A stretch of DNA of 64,000 bases from an uncultured Pseudokineococcus sp. (GTDB lineage Bacteria; Actinomycetota; Actinomycetes; Actinomycetales; Quadrisphaeraceae), in contig NZ_CANMPM010000009.1 of NCBI RefSeq assembly GCF_947499845.1, positions 108,441 through 172,440 of the forward strand, in the 5' to 3' direction. Below the pieces are notes generated by a model that worked only from the letters and a program-made list of their open reading frames with translations, had not been told where the DNA came from and did not search any database. Below are positions 42,449 to 54,399 of the stretch, one piece after another; position 1 is the first letter of the stretch, and each line of letters begins with the position of its first letter. The translations under genes were made by a program, and so were the position numbers.

Positions 42449-43689
42449 TGGACATCGACATGGCGGCGCTGCGGGCGCTGGAGCGCGAGCGGGAGATCCC
42501 CCTCGACGTCCTCGTGGGCGCCATCGAGAACGCCCTGCTGCTGGCCTACCAGCGCACCCCCGGCTCGGCGGCGCGGGCACGGGTCGAGCTGGACCGGAAG
42601 TCCGGGCGGGTGACCGTGTGGGCGCGCGAGCCGCAGCCCCCGGCGCCCGAGGTGGCCGACGGCGAGGAGCCGCCGCCCCCGCCCCCGCCCGCGCGCGAGT
42701 ACGACGACACCCCCACCGGCTTCGGCCGCGTCGCCACCTCGACGGCGCGCCAGGTGATCTTCCAGCGCCTGCGGGAGGCCGAGGACGCCGCCGTGCTGGG
42801 GGAGTTCCAGGGCCGCGAGGGCGACGTCATCTCGGGCCTCGTGCAGCAGGGGCGCGACCGCTCCGTCGTCCACGTCGACCTCGGCGCGGTCGAGGGCGTC
42901 ATGCCGCCGGCCGAGCAGGTGCCGGGGGAGTCCTACCCGCACGGCTCGCGCGTGCGGGCCCTCGTCGTGTCGGTGCGGCGCGGCACGAAGGGCCCGTCGA
43001 TCACGCTCTCGCGCACCCACCCCGACCTCGTCCGGAAGCTCTTCGCCCTGGAGGTCCCGGAGATCGCCGACGGGCACGTCGAGATCGTGGCGCTGGCCCG
43101 CGAGGCCGGTCACCGCACGAAGGTGGCCGTCCGCAGCCACGTCGCGGGCCTCAACCCCAAGGGCGCGTGCATCGGGCCCATGGGTCAGCGGGTGCGCGCG
43201 GTCATGGCCGAGCTGCGCGAGGAGAAGATCGACATCGTCGACTGGGACGACGACCCGGCCCGGTTCGTGGCCGCCGCCCTGTCGCCGGCGCGGGTCTCGA
43301 GCGTCGAGGTCGTCGACCGGGAGGCGCGCGCCTGCCGCGTCGTCGTGCCGGACTACCAGCTGTCGCTCGCCATCGGCAAGGAGGGCCAGAACGCCCGCCT
43401 CGCCGCCCGGCTGACGGGCTGGCGCATCGACATCCGCAGCGACACCGCGCCCGAGCCGCCGCCGGTCGACCCGTCGGTGCGCCGCGAGCCGCTGCGGGGC
43501 GGCCCGCGCACGCCCGACCGCGACCCGCGCGGTGGGGCCGGGCGACCGGGGGGGCCGCGCACGGGTGGCCCCCGCACCGGTGCGCCCCGGACGGGCGCTC
43601 CCCGCACCGGAGCCCCCCGCGACGGCGGACCCCGCGGCGCGGGCCCGCGCGACGGGGGCGGCCGGCCGCCGCGCGACCCGCGCGGGTGA
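42448..43689 (+). CDS. nusA: Transcription termination/antitermination factor NusA
   Basis: 413 residues. The N-terminal RNA-polymerase-binding domain, S1 domain ([31 protein letters not shown]) and two KH domains ([52 protein letters not shown]) are clear. No acidic repeats follow, as in other actinobacteria; instead a basic Arg/Gly/Pro tail of about 60 residues with repeated Gly-x-Pro-Arg-Thr units ends the protein. It modulates pausing, termination and coupling to the ribosome. Overlaps ylxR by GTGA. Confidence 0.95.
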   Translation: MDIDMAALRALEREREIPLDVLVGAIENALLLAYQRTPGSAARARVELDRKSGRVTVWAREPQPPAPEVADGEEPPPPPPPAREYDDTPTGFGRVATSTARQVIFQRLREAEDAAVLGEFQGREGDVISGLVQQGRDRSVVHVDLGAVEGVMPPAEQVPGESYPHGSRVRALVVSVRRGTKGPSITLSRTHPDLVRKLFALEVPEIADGHVEIVALAREAGHRTKVAVRSHVAGLNPKGACIGPMGQRVRAVMAELREEKIDIVDWDDDPARFVAAALSPARVSSVEVVDREARACRVVVPDYQLSLAIGKEGQNARLAARLTGWRIDIRSDTAPEPPPVDPSVRREPLRGGPRTPDRDPRGGAGRPGGPRTGGPRTGAPRTGAPRTGAPRDGGPRGAGPRDGGGRPPRDPRG

Positions 43690-44138
43690 CGCGGCCGGTC
43701 GACGCCGGGCCGGCCCCCGCCGCCCGTCCGCAGCGGACGTGCGTGGGCTGCCGCACGACGACGTCCGCCGACGACCTCCTGCGGCTCGCCGTCGCCCGGC
43801 CGCCCGCGGAGCACGGGGAGACGGCGAGCCCGGGCGGTGGCCCCGACGCGGACCCGGGCACCGGCACCGGCACGCGCACGGGCGCGGACGCGGCGCCGGA
43901 CGCGGGACCTCGACGCGCGGGACCGCCCGTCGCCGTCGCCGTCGCCGTCGCCGTCGTCCCCGACCCGCGGCGCCGGCTCGGCGGTCGGGGCGCGTGGCTG
44001 CACCCCGACCCGGCGTGCCTCGCCCTCGCCCTGCGGCGCCGGGCGCTGCCGCGGGCCCTGCGCACCGGCGCGCCGGTGGACGCCTCGGCCGTCGAGGCGC
44101 ACCTCGCCGTCGGCCCCCCGTCGCCGTCGGACCGCTGA
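43686..44138 (+). CDS. ylxR: YlxR (DUF448) nucleic-acid-binding protein
   Basis: 150 residues. The signature [21 protein letters not shown] and the C-terminal [25 protein letters not shown] match YlxR, a small RNA-binding or RNase P-modulating protein always found between nusA and infB. An insertion of about 50 residues, rich in Gly, Thr, Asp and Ala with a run of VAVAVAVA, separates the two halves; most homologues are 90-100 residues. Coupled to nusA by a GTGA overlap. Confidence 0.85.
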   Translation: MTRPVDAGPAPAARPQRTCVGCRTTTSADDLLRLAVARPPAEHGETASPGGGPDADPGTGTGTRTGADAAPDAGPRRAGPPVAVAVAVAVVPDPRRRLGGRGAWLHPDPACLALALRRRALPRALRTGAPVDASAVEAHLAVGPPSPSDR

Positions 44139-44536
44139 CCCGTCGAGCGCTGACCGCCGTCGAGCGCCGACCCGCGTCGGCCCCTGTCCGGCGGCTCGTC
44201 CCGTGGCGGCGGGAAGAAGGCGGGCCCGGGCGGCGCTGCACCTCGCGGCGGGTCGCCTGCGTGCGCTCGTCGCCCCCTCCCGCCCGGTGGCGGAGCCGTC
44301 CACGGCACTGCTGTGCGGCGCCGCCCCGCGGAGGTGGCACCATGGTCGGGTGCGTCGGAACCCCGGACGACGCGCGAGACCCCCGTCGAGGCGACGGAGC
44401 AGCACCACCGGGACGACGGACGAGATCGAGAGCGGGTCGGCATCTGATGGGCACCCGATGAGCTCCCAGCGATGAGCACCCCCCGTACGTAGATCGGCTC
44501 GTGCCTGCCTGAGGCCCGGGCCAGGACAGGAGAGAT
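44139..44536. other. infB upstream region
   Basis: 398 bases without a gene. Two direct copies of GTCGAGCGC are near the ylxR stop. TGGCACCAT (44335-44343), identical to the dxr -10 element, is a candidate promoter giving a leader of about 185 nt. The last 100 bases are less GC-rich and end in the AGGAGAG ribosome binding site. No riboswitch is recognised. Confidence 0.5.
44335..44343 (+). promoter_or_regulatory. Extended -10 box (TGGCACCAT) upstream of infB
   Basis: Same nine bases as upstream of dxr and the FMN riboswitch. Here it is 193 nt from the GTG, so infB would have a leader. Suggests that infB can be transcribed independently of rimP-nusA. Confidence 0.4.
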
Positions 44537-47584
<3,048 letters not shown>

Positions 47585-47595
47585 CGCGCACGGCG

Positions 47596-47636
47596 GCACC
47601 GCCGGGCGCCCCCTCCGCGGGGGCGCCCGGCGGTGC
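47596..47636 (+). terminator. Terminator hairpin after infB
   Basis: Perfect 18-bp GC-rich stem (47596-47613 with 47619-47636) and a 5-nt loop, 12 nt after the infB stop. No U-tract. Confidence 0.75.
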
Positions 47637-47716
47637 GCTCGCACGACCCGCTCGACGAGCACGACCAGAAGGGCACGGCCGGGACCCCACGGGAGGTCCG
47701 GGGGAGGAGGGGCGAG

Positions 47717-48013
47717 GTGTTCGTCGGCGTCCTCGTCTGCGACCTGCTGCTCCCGCCCGACGTGGGCTCGCTCAAGGGCAAGCGGTCGGTCGTCCGCCCG
47801 CTCGTCGCGGAGCTGCGGCGCCTCGAGGTGGCCGTCGCCGAGACGGGCTCGCTCGACCTGCACCGGCGCGCGGAGGTCTCCGCGGCCGTGGTCGCCGCGA
47901 CGGCGGACCGGTGCCACGAGCTCCTGGACCGCTGCGAGCGTCTCGTCGCGGCCCGGCCGGAGCTGCAGCTGCTCGGCGCCCACCGGCTGCTGCGCTCGGA
48001 CACCGACGACTAG
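47717..48013 (+). CDS. ylxP: YlxP-like DUF503 protein
   Basis: 98 residues. VFVGVLVCDLLLPPDVGSLKGKRSVVRPLVAELRR and VAVAETGSLDLHRRAEVSAAVVA match DUF503 (YlxP), a small protein regularly placed between infB and rbfA; role in ribosome biogenesis is presumed from context. GTG start with GGCGAGG just upstream; the frame before it has no conserved residues. Confidence 0.85.
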   Translation: MFVGVLVCDLLLPPDVGSLKGKRSVVRPLVAELRRLEVAVAETGSLDLHRRAEVSAAVVAATADRCHELLDRCERLVAARPELQLLGAHRLLRSDTDD

Positions 48014-48090
48014 GGCCGGCCGCCGCCGGACCAGCACGACCGCACGGACGCACGACCGGGGCGAGCCGCCCCGCCAGCCGAGGAGGACCG

Positions 48091-48651
48091 ATGGCCGACC
48101 CCGCGAGGGCCCGCAAGCTCGCCGACCGCATCAAGGTGGTGGTCGCCGAGACGCTGGAGCGCCGCATCAAGGACCCGCGGCTGGGCTTCACCACCATCAC
48201 CGCCGCGCGGGTCACGGGCGACCTGCAGCACGCGACGGTCTTCTACACCGTCTTCGGCGACGACGTGGAGAAGCAGGCCACCGCCGCCGCCCTGGCCAGC
48301 GCCCGGGGCGTGCTGCGCTCGGAGGTCGGGCGGCGCACCGGCGTCCGGCTGACCCCGACGCTGGAGTTCCTCGAGGACGCCGTCCCGGAGAACGCCCAGG
48401 CCATCGAGGACCTGCTGCGCACGGCCCGCGAGCAGGACGCGGCGGTCGCCGTCCTCGCCGCCTCCGCGCAGCCGGCCGGCGAGGCCGACCCCTACCGGCA
48501 CGACCCCGCCCTCCTCGACGAGGACGACGACGAGGACGACCTCGACGACGACGAGGTGGAGGACGTCGAGCACGACCCCGACGCCCGGCCCGGGGCGGAC
48601 CGGCTCGGCGACGACGTCCTCGACCCGGACGTCCGCGCCCGCCGCCGGTGA
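48091..48651 (+). CDS. rbfA: 30S ribosome-binding factor RbfA
   Basis: 186 residues. MADPARARKLADRIKVVVAETLERRIKDPRLGF and VFYTVFGDD with LRSEVGRRTGVRLTPTLEFLED are the KH-like RbfA fold. It matures the 5' end of 16S rRNA and helps cold adaptation. Beyond residue 125 a long acidic tail (runs of Asp/Glu, about 148-165) is added. AGGAGGA stands 5 nt before the ATG. Overlaps truB by GTGA. Confidence 0.92.
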   Translation: MADPARARKLADRIKVVVAETLERRIKDPRLGFTTITAARVTGDLQHATVFYTVFGDDVEKQATAAALASARGVLRSEVGRRTGVRLTPTLEFLEDAVPENAQAIEDLLRTAREQDAAVAVLAASAQPAGEADPYRHDPALLDEDDDEDDLDDDEVEDVEHDPDARPGADRLGDDVLDPDVRARRR

Positions 48652-49637
48652 GCCGCCGGGGGAGCGGCCCCGAGCCCGCGGGCGGGCTCCTCGTGGTCGA
48701 CAAGCCGGGCGGGATGACGAGCCACGACGTCGTGGCCCGCGTGCGCCGGCTCGCGGGCACCCGCCGCGTCGGTCACGCGGGGACGCTCGACCCGATGGCG
48801 ACGGGCGTGCTGCTCCTCGGCGTGGGGCGCGCGACGCGCCTGCTCACGCACCTCGTCGGCGCGGACAAGGCCTACGAGGCGGTCGTGCGCCTCGGCGAGG
48901 CGACGACGACCGACGACGCCGAGGGCGAGCTGCTGCCGGACGTCGGGACGGCGGCGGGCGCGCGCGGCGTCGACCCCGACGGCTCGGCGCTGGCGGACGC
49001 CCTCGCCGCGCTGCGCGGGCCGATCTCCCAGGTGCCCAGCGCCGTCTCGGCCATCAAGGTCGACGGGCGGCGCGCGTACGCCCGGGCCCGCGACGGCGAG
49101 GAGGTCGCCCTCGCGGCCCGGCCCGTCGTCGTCAGCGCGCTGGAGGTGCGCGGGACGTCCCGGGGCACCGGGGCGAGCGGTCGGCCCGTCCTCGACCTCG
49201 ACGTCCGGGCCGTCGTCAGCTCGGGCACCTACGTGCGGGCCCTGGCCCGCGACCTCGGCGCGGCCCTGGGGACCGGGGGGCACCTCACCGCGCTGCGCCG
49301 CACGCGCGTCGGCCCCTACGACATCGCCGGGGCGGCCCCCCTGGCGGATCTGGCCGCCGCGGTGGACGCGCGCGGCGACGCCGGGCGGACGCCCGACGCG
49401 CTGCCGGGGCTCCTGCCGCTGGCGCGCGCCGCCGCGGCCGCCTTCGGCGTGCGCCACGTCGACGACGCCGAGGCCGCGGACCTCGCCCACGGGCGGCGCA
49501 TCGCCCCGGCCGAGGACGGCCCGACGGGCACGCCCGAGCGTCCCGTCGCCGCGCTCGACCCGGCGGGCGAGCTCGTCGCCCTCGTCCGCGACGAGGACGG
49601 CCGGACCCGGCCGACGCTCGTCCTGCGGCCGGCGTGA
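48648..49637 (+). CDS. truB: tRNA pseudouridine(55) synthase
   Basis: 329 residues. GLLVVDKPGGMTSHDVV and GHAGTLDPMATG, with the catalytic Asp in the latter, identify TruB; QVPSAVSAIKVDGRRAYARARDGE and SSGTYVRALARDLG complete the core. It makes pseudouridine 55 in the T loop of tRNAs. A PUA-like C-domain follows. Coupled on both sides by GTGA overlaps. Confidence 0.95.
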   Translation: MSRRGSGPEPAGGLLVVDKPGGMTSHDVVARVRRLAGTRRVGHAGTLDPMATGVLLLGVGRATRLLTHLVGADKAYEAVVRLGEATTTDDAEGELLPDVGTAAGARGVDPDGSALADALAALRGPISQVPSAVSAIKVDGRRAYARARDGEEVALAARPVVVSALEVRGTSRGTGASGRPVLDLDVRAVVSSGTYVRALARDLGAALGTGGHLTALRRTRVGPYDIAGAAPLADLAAAVDARGDAGRTPDALPGLLPLARAAAAAFGVRHVDDAEAADLAHGRRIAPAEDGPTGTPERPVAALDPAGELVALVRDEDGRTRPTLVLRPA

Positions 49638-50896
49638 GCGCCCCCAACGGCGTGGGCGCGTCCGACGGGGCGGGTCCGTCCGACGGGGCGGGCCGGGCGG
49701 ACGGGGCGGGCCGGGCGGACAGGACGACGGGCGTGCGCCGCTGGGCGGTGCTCGTGACGCCCGTGGCCAACCGCGTCTACGCCGGGGACGCCCCCCGGCT
49801 GCTCGCCGCCGAGCTCGCCCTCGTCCTGGGCGCGGGCGGGGCGCCCGCCGACGTCGCGGTGGAGCACGTCGCCGGCCTGCCCTACGTCGTCCTCACGAGC
49901 CCCGGGGACCTCGACGACCGGAGCCGGCGGGCCGTCGCCGCGGCGTCGACCGCGCACGCCCTCTTCGAGCGCCGCACCCTGCCCGACGGCGCCGAGGCCC
50001 TCGTGCCGGTGCCGCTGCCCGCCGTCAACCTCTACGACGACGACCTCCTGACCATCCCCAAGTACCCGGGGAAGACCAACGAGCACGTCACGCGCCTGCT
50101 GCTGGACCTCGCCGTCGCGGCGCTCGAGGACGGCCCGGCGGGTGCGGCGGGGGGAGCGCCGGCCGCCCGACGCCGCCTGCGCCTGCTCGACCCGCTCGCG
50201 GGGCGCGGCACGACGCTGCACCTCGCCCTCATGGCCGGCATGGACGCCACCGGCGTGGAGGTGGACGCCGGGGAGGTCGACGCCCACCGCGCCTTCCTCG
50301 TGCGGTGGCTGCGCACCAAGCGCCTCAAGCACTCCGTGGACGCCGGTCGCCTCACGGTGGCGGGGACCCGGCTGGGCGACCGCCTGCGGGTGCAGGTCTC
50401 GCCGTCCAGGGAGGCCGCCCGGGCCGGCGACGTCCAGGTCCTCGAGGTGCTGCGCGCCGACACCGCCGCCGTCGGCCCCGTCCTGGCCGCCGGCTCGTTC
50501 GACCTCCTCGTCACCGACGCGCCCTACGGCGTCCAGCACGGCAGCGCCCGTCCCGGCGGGCGCGGCGGCAGGGCCGGGGGACCCAGCGGCGGTGCGGGCC
50601 GGGACGGTGCTGGTCGGGACGGTGCCACCGGCAGGGACAGGGGGCCGCACGACCTGCTCGAGCGGGCCCTGCCCGTCTGGGTGCCGCTGCTGCGGCGCGG
50701 CGGCGTCCTCGCGATGTCCTGGAACACGCACGTCCTGCCGCGCCCGGAGCTCGTCGCGCTGCTCGAGCGCCACGGGCTCGAGGTGCTCGCCGCGGGGGAG
50801 GACGGCGCCCTCGCGCACCGGGTCGACCAGGCCGTGCACCGCGACCTCGTCCTCGCGCGCCGCCCGGGCCGGACCCCCGGCGCCGCCGCGGGCTGA
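49634..50896 (+). CDS. Predicted SAM-dependent RNA/DNA methyltransferase (Trm11-like)
   Basis: 420 residues. A Gly/Ala/Asp-rich N-terminus (about 1-35) is followed by a domain of unknown fold with TIPKYPGKTNEHVTRLLLDL, then a Rossmann methyltransferase domain: LLDPLAGRGTTLHLALMAG as SAM site and VTDAPYG in the position of the amino-methyltransferase N/D-P-P-Y motif. That layout resembles guanine-N2 tRNA methyltransferases and adenine methyltransferases, so N-methylation of a nucleic acid is likely. A Gly/Arg-rich insert follows the APY motif. Coupled to truB; together they would modify tRNA, an inference. Confidence 0.7.
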   Translation: MSAPNGVGASDGAGPSDGAGRADGAGRADRTTGVRRWAVLVTPVANRVYAGDAPRLLAAELALVLGAGGAPADVAVEHVAGLPYVVLTSPGDLDDRSRRAVAAASTAHALFERRTLPDGAEALVPVPLPAVNLYDDDLLTIPKYPGKTNEHVTRLLLDLAVAALEDGPAGAAGGAPAARRRLRLLDPLAGRGTTLHLALMAGMDATGVEVDAGEVDAHRAFLVRWLRTKRLKHSVDAGRLTVAGTRLGDRLRVQVSPSREAARAGDVQVLEVLRADTAAVGPVLAAGSFDLLVTDAPYGVQHGSARPGGRGGRAGGPSGGAGRDGAGRDGATGRDRGPHDLLERALPVWVPLLRRGGVLAMSWNTHVLPRPELVALLERHGLEVLAAGEDGALAHRVDQAVHRDLVLARRPGRTPGAAAG

Positions 50897-51018
50897 GCGA
50901 CGGCGCCGCCCCCGCCGGGCGCCCGGCGATCTTCGCGCTGCGCCGGGAGCCCGCGGGGCGTACAACGGTCGCCGCGGCGCCGCACCCTGCGCGCCGCGGT
51001 GCGCGGACGGAGACCGGC

Positions 51019-52485
51019 ATGAGCAGCAGCGAGCAGAGCGGGGGCGCGGCGCCGCCGGCCCGTCGCGACAGCAACCGCAAGGCGGTGGCCCTGGCCCTGG
51101 CGGCCGCGGTCGGCGGGTTCCTCTTCGGCTTCGACTCCTCCGTCATCAACGGCGCGGTCTCAGCGATCCAGGGCCAGTTCGAGCTGACGCCCTTCATCAT
51201 CGGCTTCGTCGTCGCCGTGGCGCTCCTGGGCTCCGCGGTCGGCGCGTGGTTCGCCGGGACCCTCGCGGACCGCATCGGGCGCACGCGGGTCATGCTCGTC
51301 TCCGCGATCCTCTTCCTCGCGTCGGCGGTGGGCTCGGCCTTCGCCTTCACCCCGTGGGACCTGACCTTCTGGCGCGTCGTCGGCGGCGTCGCCATCGGCA
51401 TCGCCTCGGTCATCGCGCCCGCCTACATCGCGGAGATCTCCCCGAGCAAGATCCGCGGCCGGCTGGCGTCCTTCCAGCAGCTCGCCATCACGCTCGGCAT
51501 CTTCGCGGCGCTCCTGTCGGACGCCTTCTTCGCCGGGGCGGCCGACGGCGGGGCGGGCGGCACCTTCGCCGGTCTCGACACCTGGCGCTGGATGCTCCTG
51601 GCCGAGGCCGTGCCGGCCGTGGTCTTCGGCATCCTCGCGCTGCTCATCCCCGAGTCGCCGCGCTACCTCGTGGCCAAGGGGCAGACGCAGAAGGCCGTCG
51701 CCGTCTTCCGCGACTCGCTGCACGCCCGCAACGCGGACGCGCTCGTGCAGGCCGTGCGCAAGAGCCTGCAGCGCGAGGACGAGCCCTCGATGCGCGACCT
51801 GCGCGGGCCGCGCCTCGGGCTCCAGCCGATCGTCTGGACCGGGATCATCCTGTCGGTCCTGCAGCAGTTCGTCGGGATCAACGTGATCTTCTACTACTCG
51901 ACGACGCTGTGGCAGTCCGTCGGCTTCGACGAGTCGGACTCCTTCACGATCTCCGTCTTCACGGCCGTGCTCAACGTCCTCGTGACCTTCGTCGCCGTCG
52001 CCTTCGTCGACAAGGTCGGGCGCCGCAAGCTGCTCATGGCGGGCTCCGCCGGCATGGTGCTCGGGCTCGGGGCCGTCACCCTCGCCTTCACGCAAGCCGC
52101 CGTCGTGCCCGGCCAGGACGACGTCTCGCTGCCGACCGGGTGGGGCCCCGTGGCCCTCGTGGGCGCCAACCTCTTCGTCATCGCCTTCGGCGCCTCCTGG
52201 GGCCCCGTGGTCTGGGTCCTGCTCGGCGAGATGTTCCCCAACCGGATCCGCGCCGCCGCCCTCGCGGTCGCGGCCGCCGCGCAGTGGATCGCCAACTTCG
52301 TCGTGACGGTGACGTTCCCGGTGCTCTCCCAGGACGTCTCGCTGTGGGCGACGTACCTCATCTACACCGTCTTCGCGGCCCTGTCCTTCCTCTTCGTCAA
52401 GACCAAGGTCGTCGAGACCAACGGCGTCGAGCTCGAGGACATGGGCACGGACAAGCAGTCGGCGCCCGCCCGAGCCGGCACCTGA
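51019..52485 (+). CDS. MFS sugar porter
   Basis: 488 residues, 12 membrane helices. GGFLFGFDSSVINGAV, GTLADRIGRTRVML, PESPRYLVAKG, QQFVGINVIFYYSTTLW, DKVGRRKLL and GPVVWVLLGEMFPNRIRAAAL are the family signatures of sugar:H+ symporters (XylE/GLUT type). Sugar unknown. The ATG has GGAGA upstream. A perfect 16-bp palindrome, CGCCGGGCGCCCGGCG (50913-50928), is in the 122-base gap before it and could be an operator or terminator of the previous operon. Confidence 0.9.
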   Translation: MSSSEQSGGAAPPARRDSNRKAVALALAAAVGGFLFGFDSSVINGAVSAIQGQFELTPFIIGFVVAVALLGSAVGAWFAGTLADRIGRTRVMLVSAILFLASAVGSAFAFTPWDLTFWRVVGGVAIGIASVIAPAYIAEISPSKIRGRLASFQQLAITLGIFAALLSDAFFAGAADGGAGGTFAGLDTWRWMLLAEAVPAVVFGILALLIPESPRYLVAKGQTQKAVAVFRDSLHARNADALVQAVRKSLQREDEPSMRDLRGPRLGLQPIVWTGIILSVLQQFVGINVIFYYSTTLWQSVGFDESDSFTISVFTAVLNVLVTFVAVAFVDKVGRRKLLMAGSAGMVLGLGAVTLAFTQAAVVPGQDDVSLPTGWGPVALVGANLFVIAFGASWGPVVWVLLGEMFPNRIRAAALAVAAAAQWIANFVVTVTFPVLSQDVSLWATYLIYTVFAALSFLFVKTKVVETNGVELEDMGTDKQSAPARAGT

Positions 52486-52580
52486 CCGGCGTCGCCTCCG
52501 GCCCGGCGGCCGTCCCCGCGCGGGCCGGGCGCCGGCGGGCGCGCCCGGGGGAGACCGGCCGGGGCCGCGCCGACCCGGCC

Positions 52581-52589
52581 TGGCACAGT
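52581..52589 (+). promoter_or_regulatory. Extended -10 box (TGGCACAGT) of ribF
   Basis: TGGCACAGT lies 44 nt before the ribF GTG; a GGAGGTGAGAGG site follows. Same TGGCANNNT pattern as six other promoters in the window. Confidence 0.45.
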
Positions 52590-52633
52590 GGGAGCGACCG
52601 GGACGGGCCCGGAGGTGAGAGGGGCGGCCCCGC

Positions 52634-53641
52634 GTGGAGCGCTGGTACGGAGCGGAGCAGGTGCCGTCGGCGCCGCGCGGCTCGGTCGTCGCCGTCGGCA
52701 ACTTCGACGGCGTGCACCGCGGCCACCGCGTCCTGCTCGAGGAGGTCGTGCGTGTCGCCCGCGAGCGCGGGCTGCGGGCGCTCGCCGTCACCTTCGACCC
52801 CCACCCCCTCCACGTCCTGCACCCCGACCGCGCGCCCGCGCTCCTCACGGGCCTGCCCGAGCGGCTCGAGCTGCTCGGCGGGACGGGCCTCGACGGGGTC
52901 GTCGTCCTGCCCTTCACGCGCGCGCTCGCAGCCCGGACGCCGCGCGAGTGGGTGGCGGAGGACCTCGTCCGCGACCTGGACGCGCGGGTGCTCGTCGTCG
53001 GGCACGACGTGCGCTTCGGCGCGGGCAACGCCGGCGACCTCGCGGTGCTGCGCGAGCTGACGGCCGAGCTCGACGTCGACGTCGTCGTGCTCGACGACGC
53101 CGTCTCCGCCGGCCGGCGCTGGTCGTCCTCCTGGGTGCGCGAGCTGCTCGCCGCCGGTGACGCCCGCGGGGCCGCCGACGTCCTCGGCCGCCCGCACCGC
53201 GTCGTCGGGGAGGTCGTCCACGGCGACCACCGGGGCCGCGAGCTCGGGTACCCGACGGCGAACCTCTCCGCGGGCGCCGAGGGGCTCGTGCCCGCCGACG
53301 GCGTCTACGCCGGCTGGCTCACCGCGCTGGACGGCGGCGCCCCGGGCGGCGGCGTCCGCCCGGGCGAGCGCCGTCCCGCCGCCGTCTCCATCGGCACGAA
53401 CCCGACCTTCGACGGCCTCGAGCGGCGGGTGGAGGCCTACGTCCTCGACGTCCCGGACGGCAGCCCGCTCGACCTCTACGGCGTCCGGGTCCGCGTCGAG
53501 CTCGTCGAGCGGCTGCGCGAGACCCTGCGCTTCGACGGCGTGGAGGCCCTCTGCGCGCAGATGGCGCGCGACGTCGACCGGGCCCGCCACGTGCTGGCCG
53601 CCGCGGCGTCCGCCGAGGGGCGCCGACCGCTCCGTGCCTGA
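52634..53641 (+). CDS. ribF: Bifunctional riboflavin kinase/FAD synthetase
   Basis: 335 residues. The N-terminal nucleotidyltransferase domain has VVAVGNFDGVHRGHRVLLEE and the TFDPHP motif; the C-terminal kinase domain has the GYPTANL motif, preceded by VVGEVVHGDHRGRELG. It turns riboflavin into FMN and FMN into FAD. In actinobacteria it usually follows truB; here a methyltransferase and an MFS transporter lie between and ribF has its own promoter. Confidence 0.95.
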   Translation: MERWYGAEQVPSAPRGSVVAVGNFDGVHRGHRVLLEEVVRVARERGLRALAVTFDPHPLHVLHPDRAPALLTGLPERLELLGGTGLDGVVVLPFTRALAARTPREWVAEDLVRDLDARVLVVGHDVRFGAGNAGDLAVLRELTAELDVDVVVLDDAVSAGRRWSSSWVRELLAAGDARGAADVLGRPHRVVGEVVHGDHRGRELGYPTANLSAGAEGLVPADGVYAGWLTALDGGAPGGGVRPGERRPAAVSIGTNPTFDGLERRVEAYVLDVPDGSPLDLYGVRVRVELVERLRETLRFDGVEALCAQMARDVDRARHVLAAAASAEGRRPLRA

Positions 53642-53710
53642 CCACTCCGCCCCTGACCGCGGCGGCCGGGGCGGCCCGGGGTGAGCCGTCGGGCCCCGGC
53701 GCGCCCGCTG

Positions 53711-53716
53711 CTACCC
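53711..53716 (+). promoter_or_regulatory. Candidate -10 box (TACCCT) of rpsO
   Basis: TACCCT fits TANNNT, about 85 nt before the rpsO start codon, inside the 160-base gap after ribF. Confidence 0.4.
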
Positions 53717-53801
53717 TGGCGGGGCCGTCTGATCGGCCGCGGACCCAGAGAGCCCGGGTGGACGTGCCCCGGCGCACCGCGCAACGGACCCAAGGAGAGC
53801 A

Positions 53802-54071
53802 GTGCCCCTCGACGCCGCCACCAAGCAGCAGATCATGACCGAGTACGCGACGCACGAGGGCGACACCGGCTCGCCCGAGGTGCAGGTCGCGATGCTCACG
53901 AAGCGCATCACCGACCTGACCGAGCACCTCAAGGAGCACAAGCACGACCACCACAGCCGCCGCGGGCTGCTGCTGCTGGTCGGCCAGCGCCGTCGGCTCC
54001 TCAAGTACGTCGCCAAGCAGGACGTCAACCGCTACCGCGAGCTGATCGGCCGGCTCGGCATCCGCCGCTGA
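53802..54071 (+). CDS. rpsO: 30S ribosomal protein S15
   Basis: 89 residues, full length. [22 protein letters not shown] and [21 protein letters not shown] are diagnostic. It binds the central domain of 16S rRNA early in assembly. AAGGAGAG precedes the GTG. A strong hairpin follows the stop, so most transcripts should end before pnp. Confidence 0.97.
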   Translation: MPLDAATKQQIMTEYATHEGDTGSPEVQVAMLTKRITDLTEHLKEHKHDHHSRRGLLLLVGQRRRLLKYVAKQDVNRYRELIGRLGIRR

Positions 54072-54077
54072 CCCCCG

Positions 54078-54109
54078 GACGCCGCCCCCTCAGGTGAGGG
54101 GGCGGCGTC
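54078..54109 (+). terminator. Terminator hairpin after rpsO
   Basis: Perfect 14-bp stem (54078-54091 with 54096-54109) and a 4-nt loop, 6 nt after the rpsO stop. Confidence 0.75.
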
Positions 54110-54399
54110 GGTGCGTCCGGGCCCGCCCGGGCGCCGCACCACCCGCGGCACGACCGCCGCACCGCACCACCGCAGTCCCGAGCGCGACCCGGCCCCGCCG
54201 AGCACCGCGCCCACGGGCAGCGACGAGCCGGAGAGCCGGTCCTCGGTGGTGGCCCCCGGGAGGCGCGCAGCGCGCCGGCCCGTGGGCCTCGATCGGGAAC
54301 TGGCCTCGCACCCCGACGCCCACACCTGGGCACCGGCCCGTCGTCGCCCCGCTGCACCGGAGGACCGGTGCGGCAGACCCGACGAACGGAGACCTCCTC
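54110..54399. other. pnp leader region
   Basis: 290 bases between the rpsO terminator and pnp. Contains a small hairpin GCACCGG/CCGGTGC (54354-54360 with 54365-54371, loop AGGA) shortly before the ribosome binding site CGGAGACC. No promoter hexamers stand out. Such a leader hairpin could serve the PNPase autoregulation known in other bacteria; inference. Confidence 0.4.
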
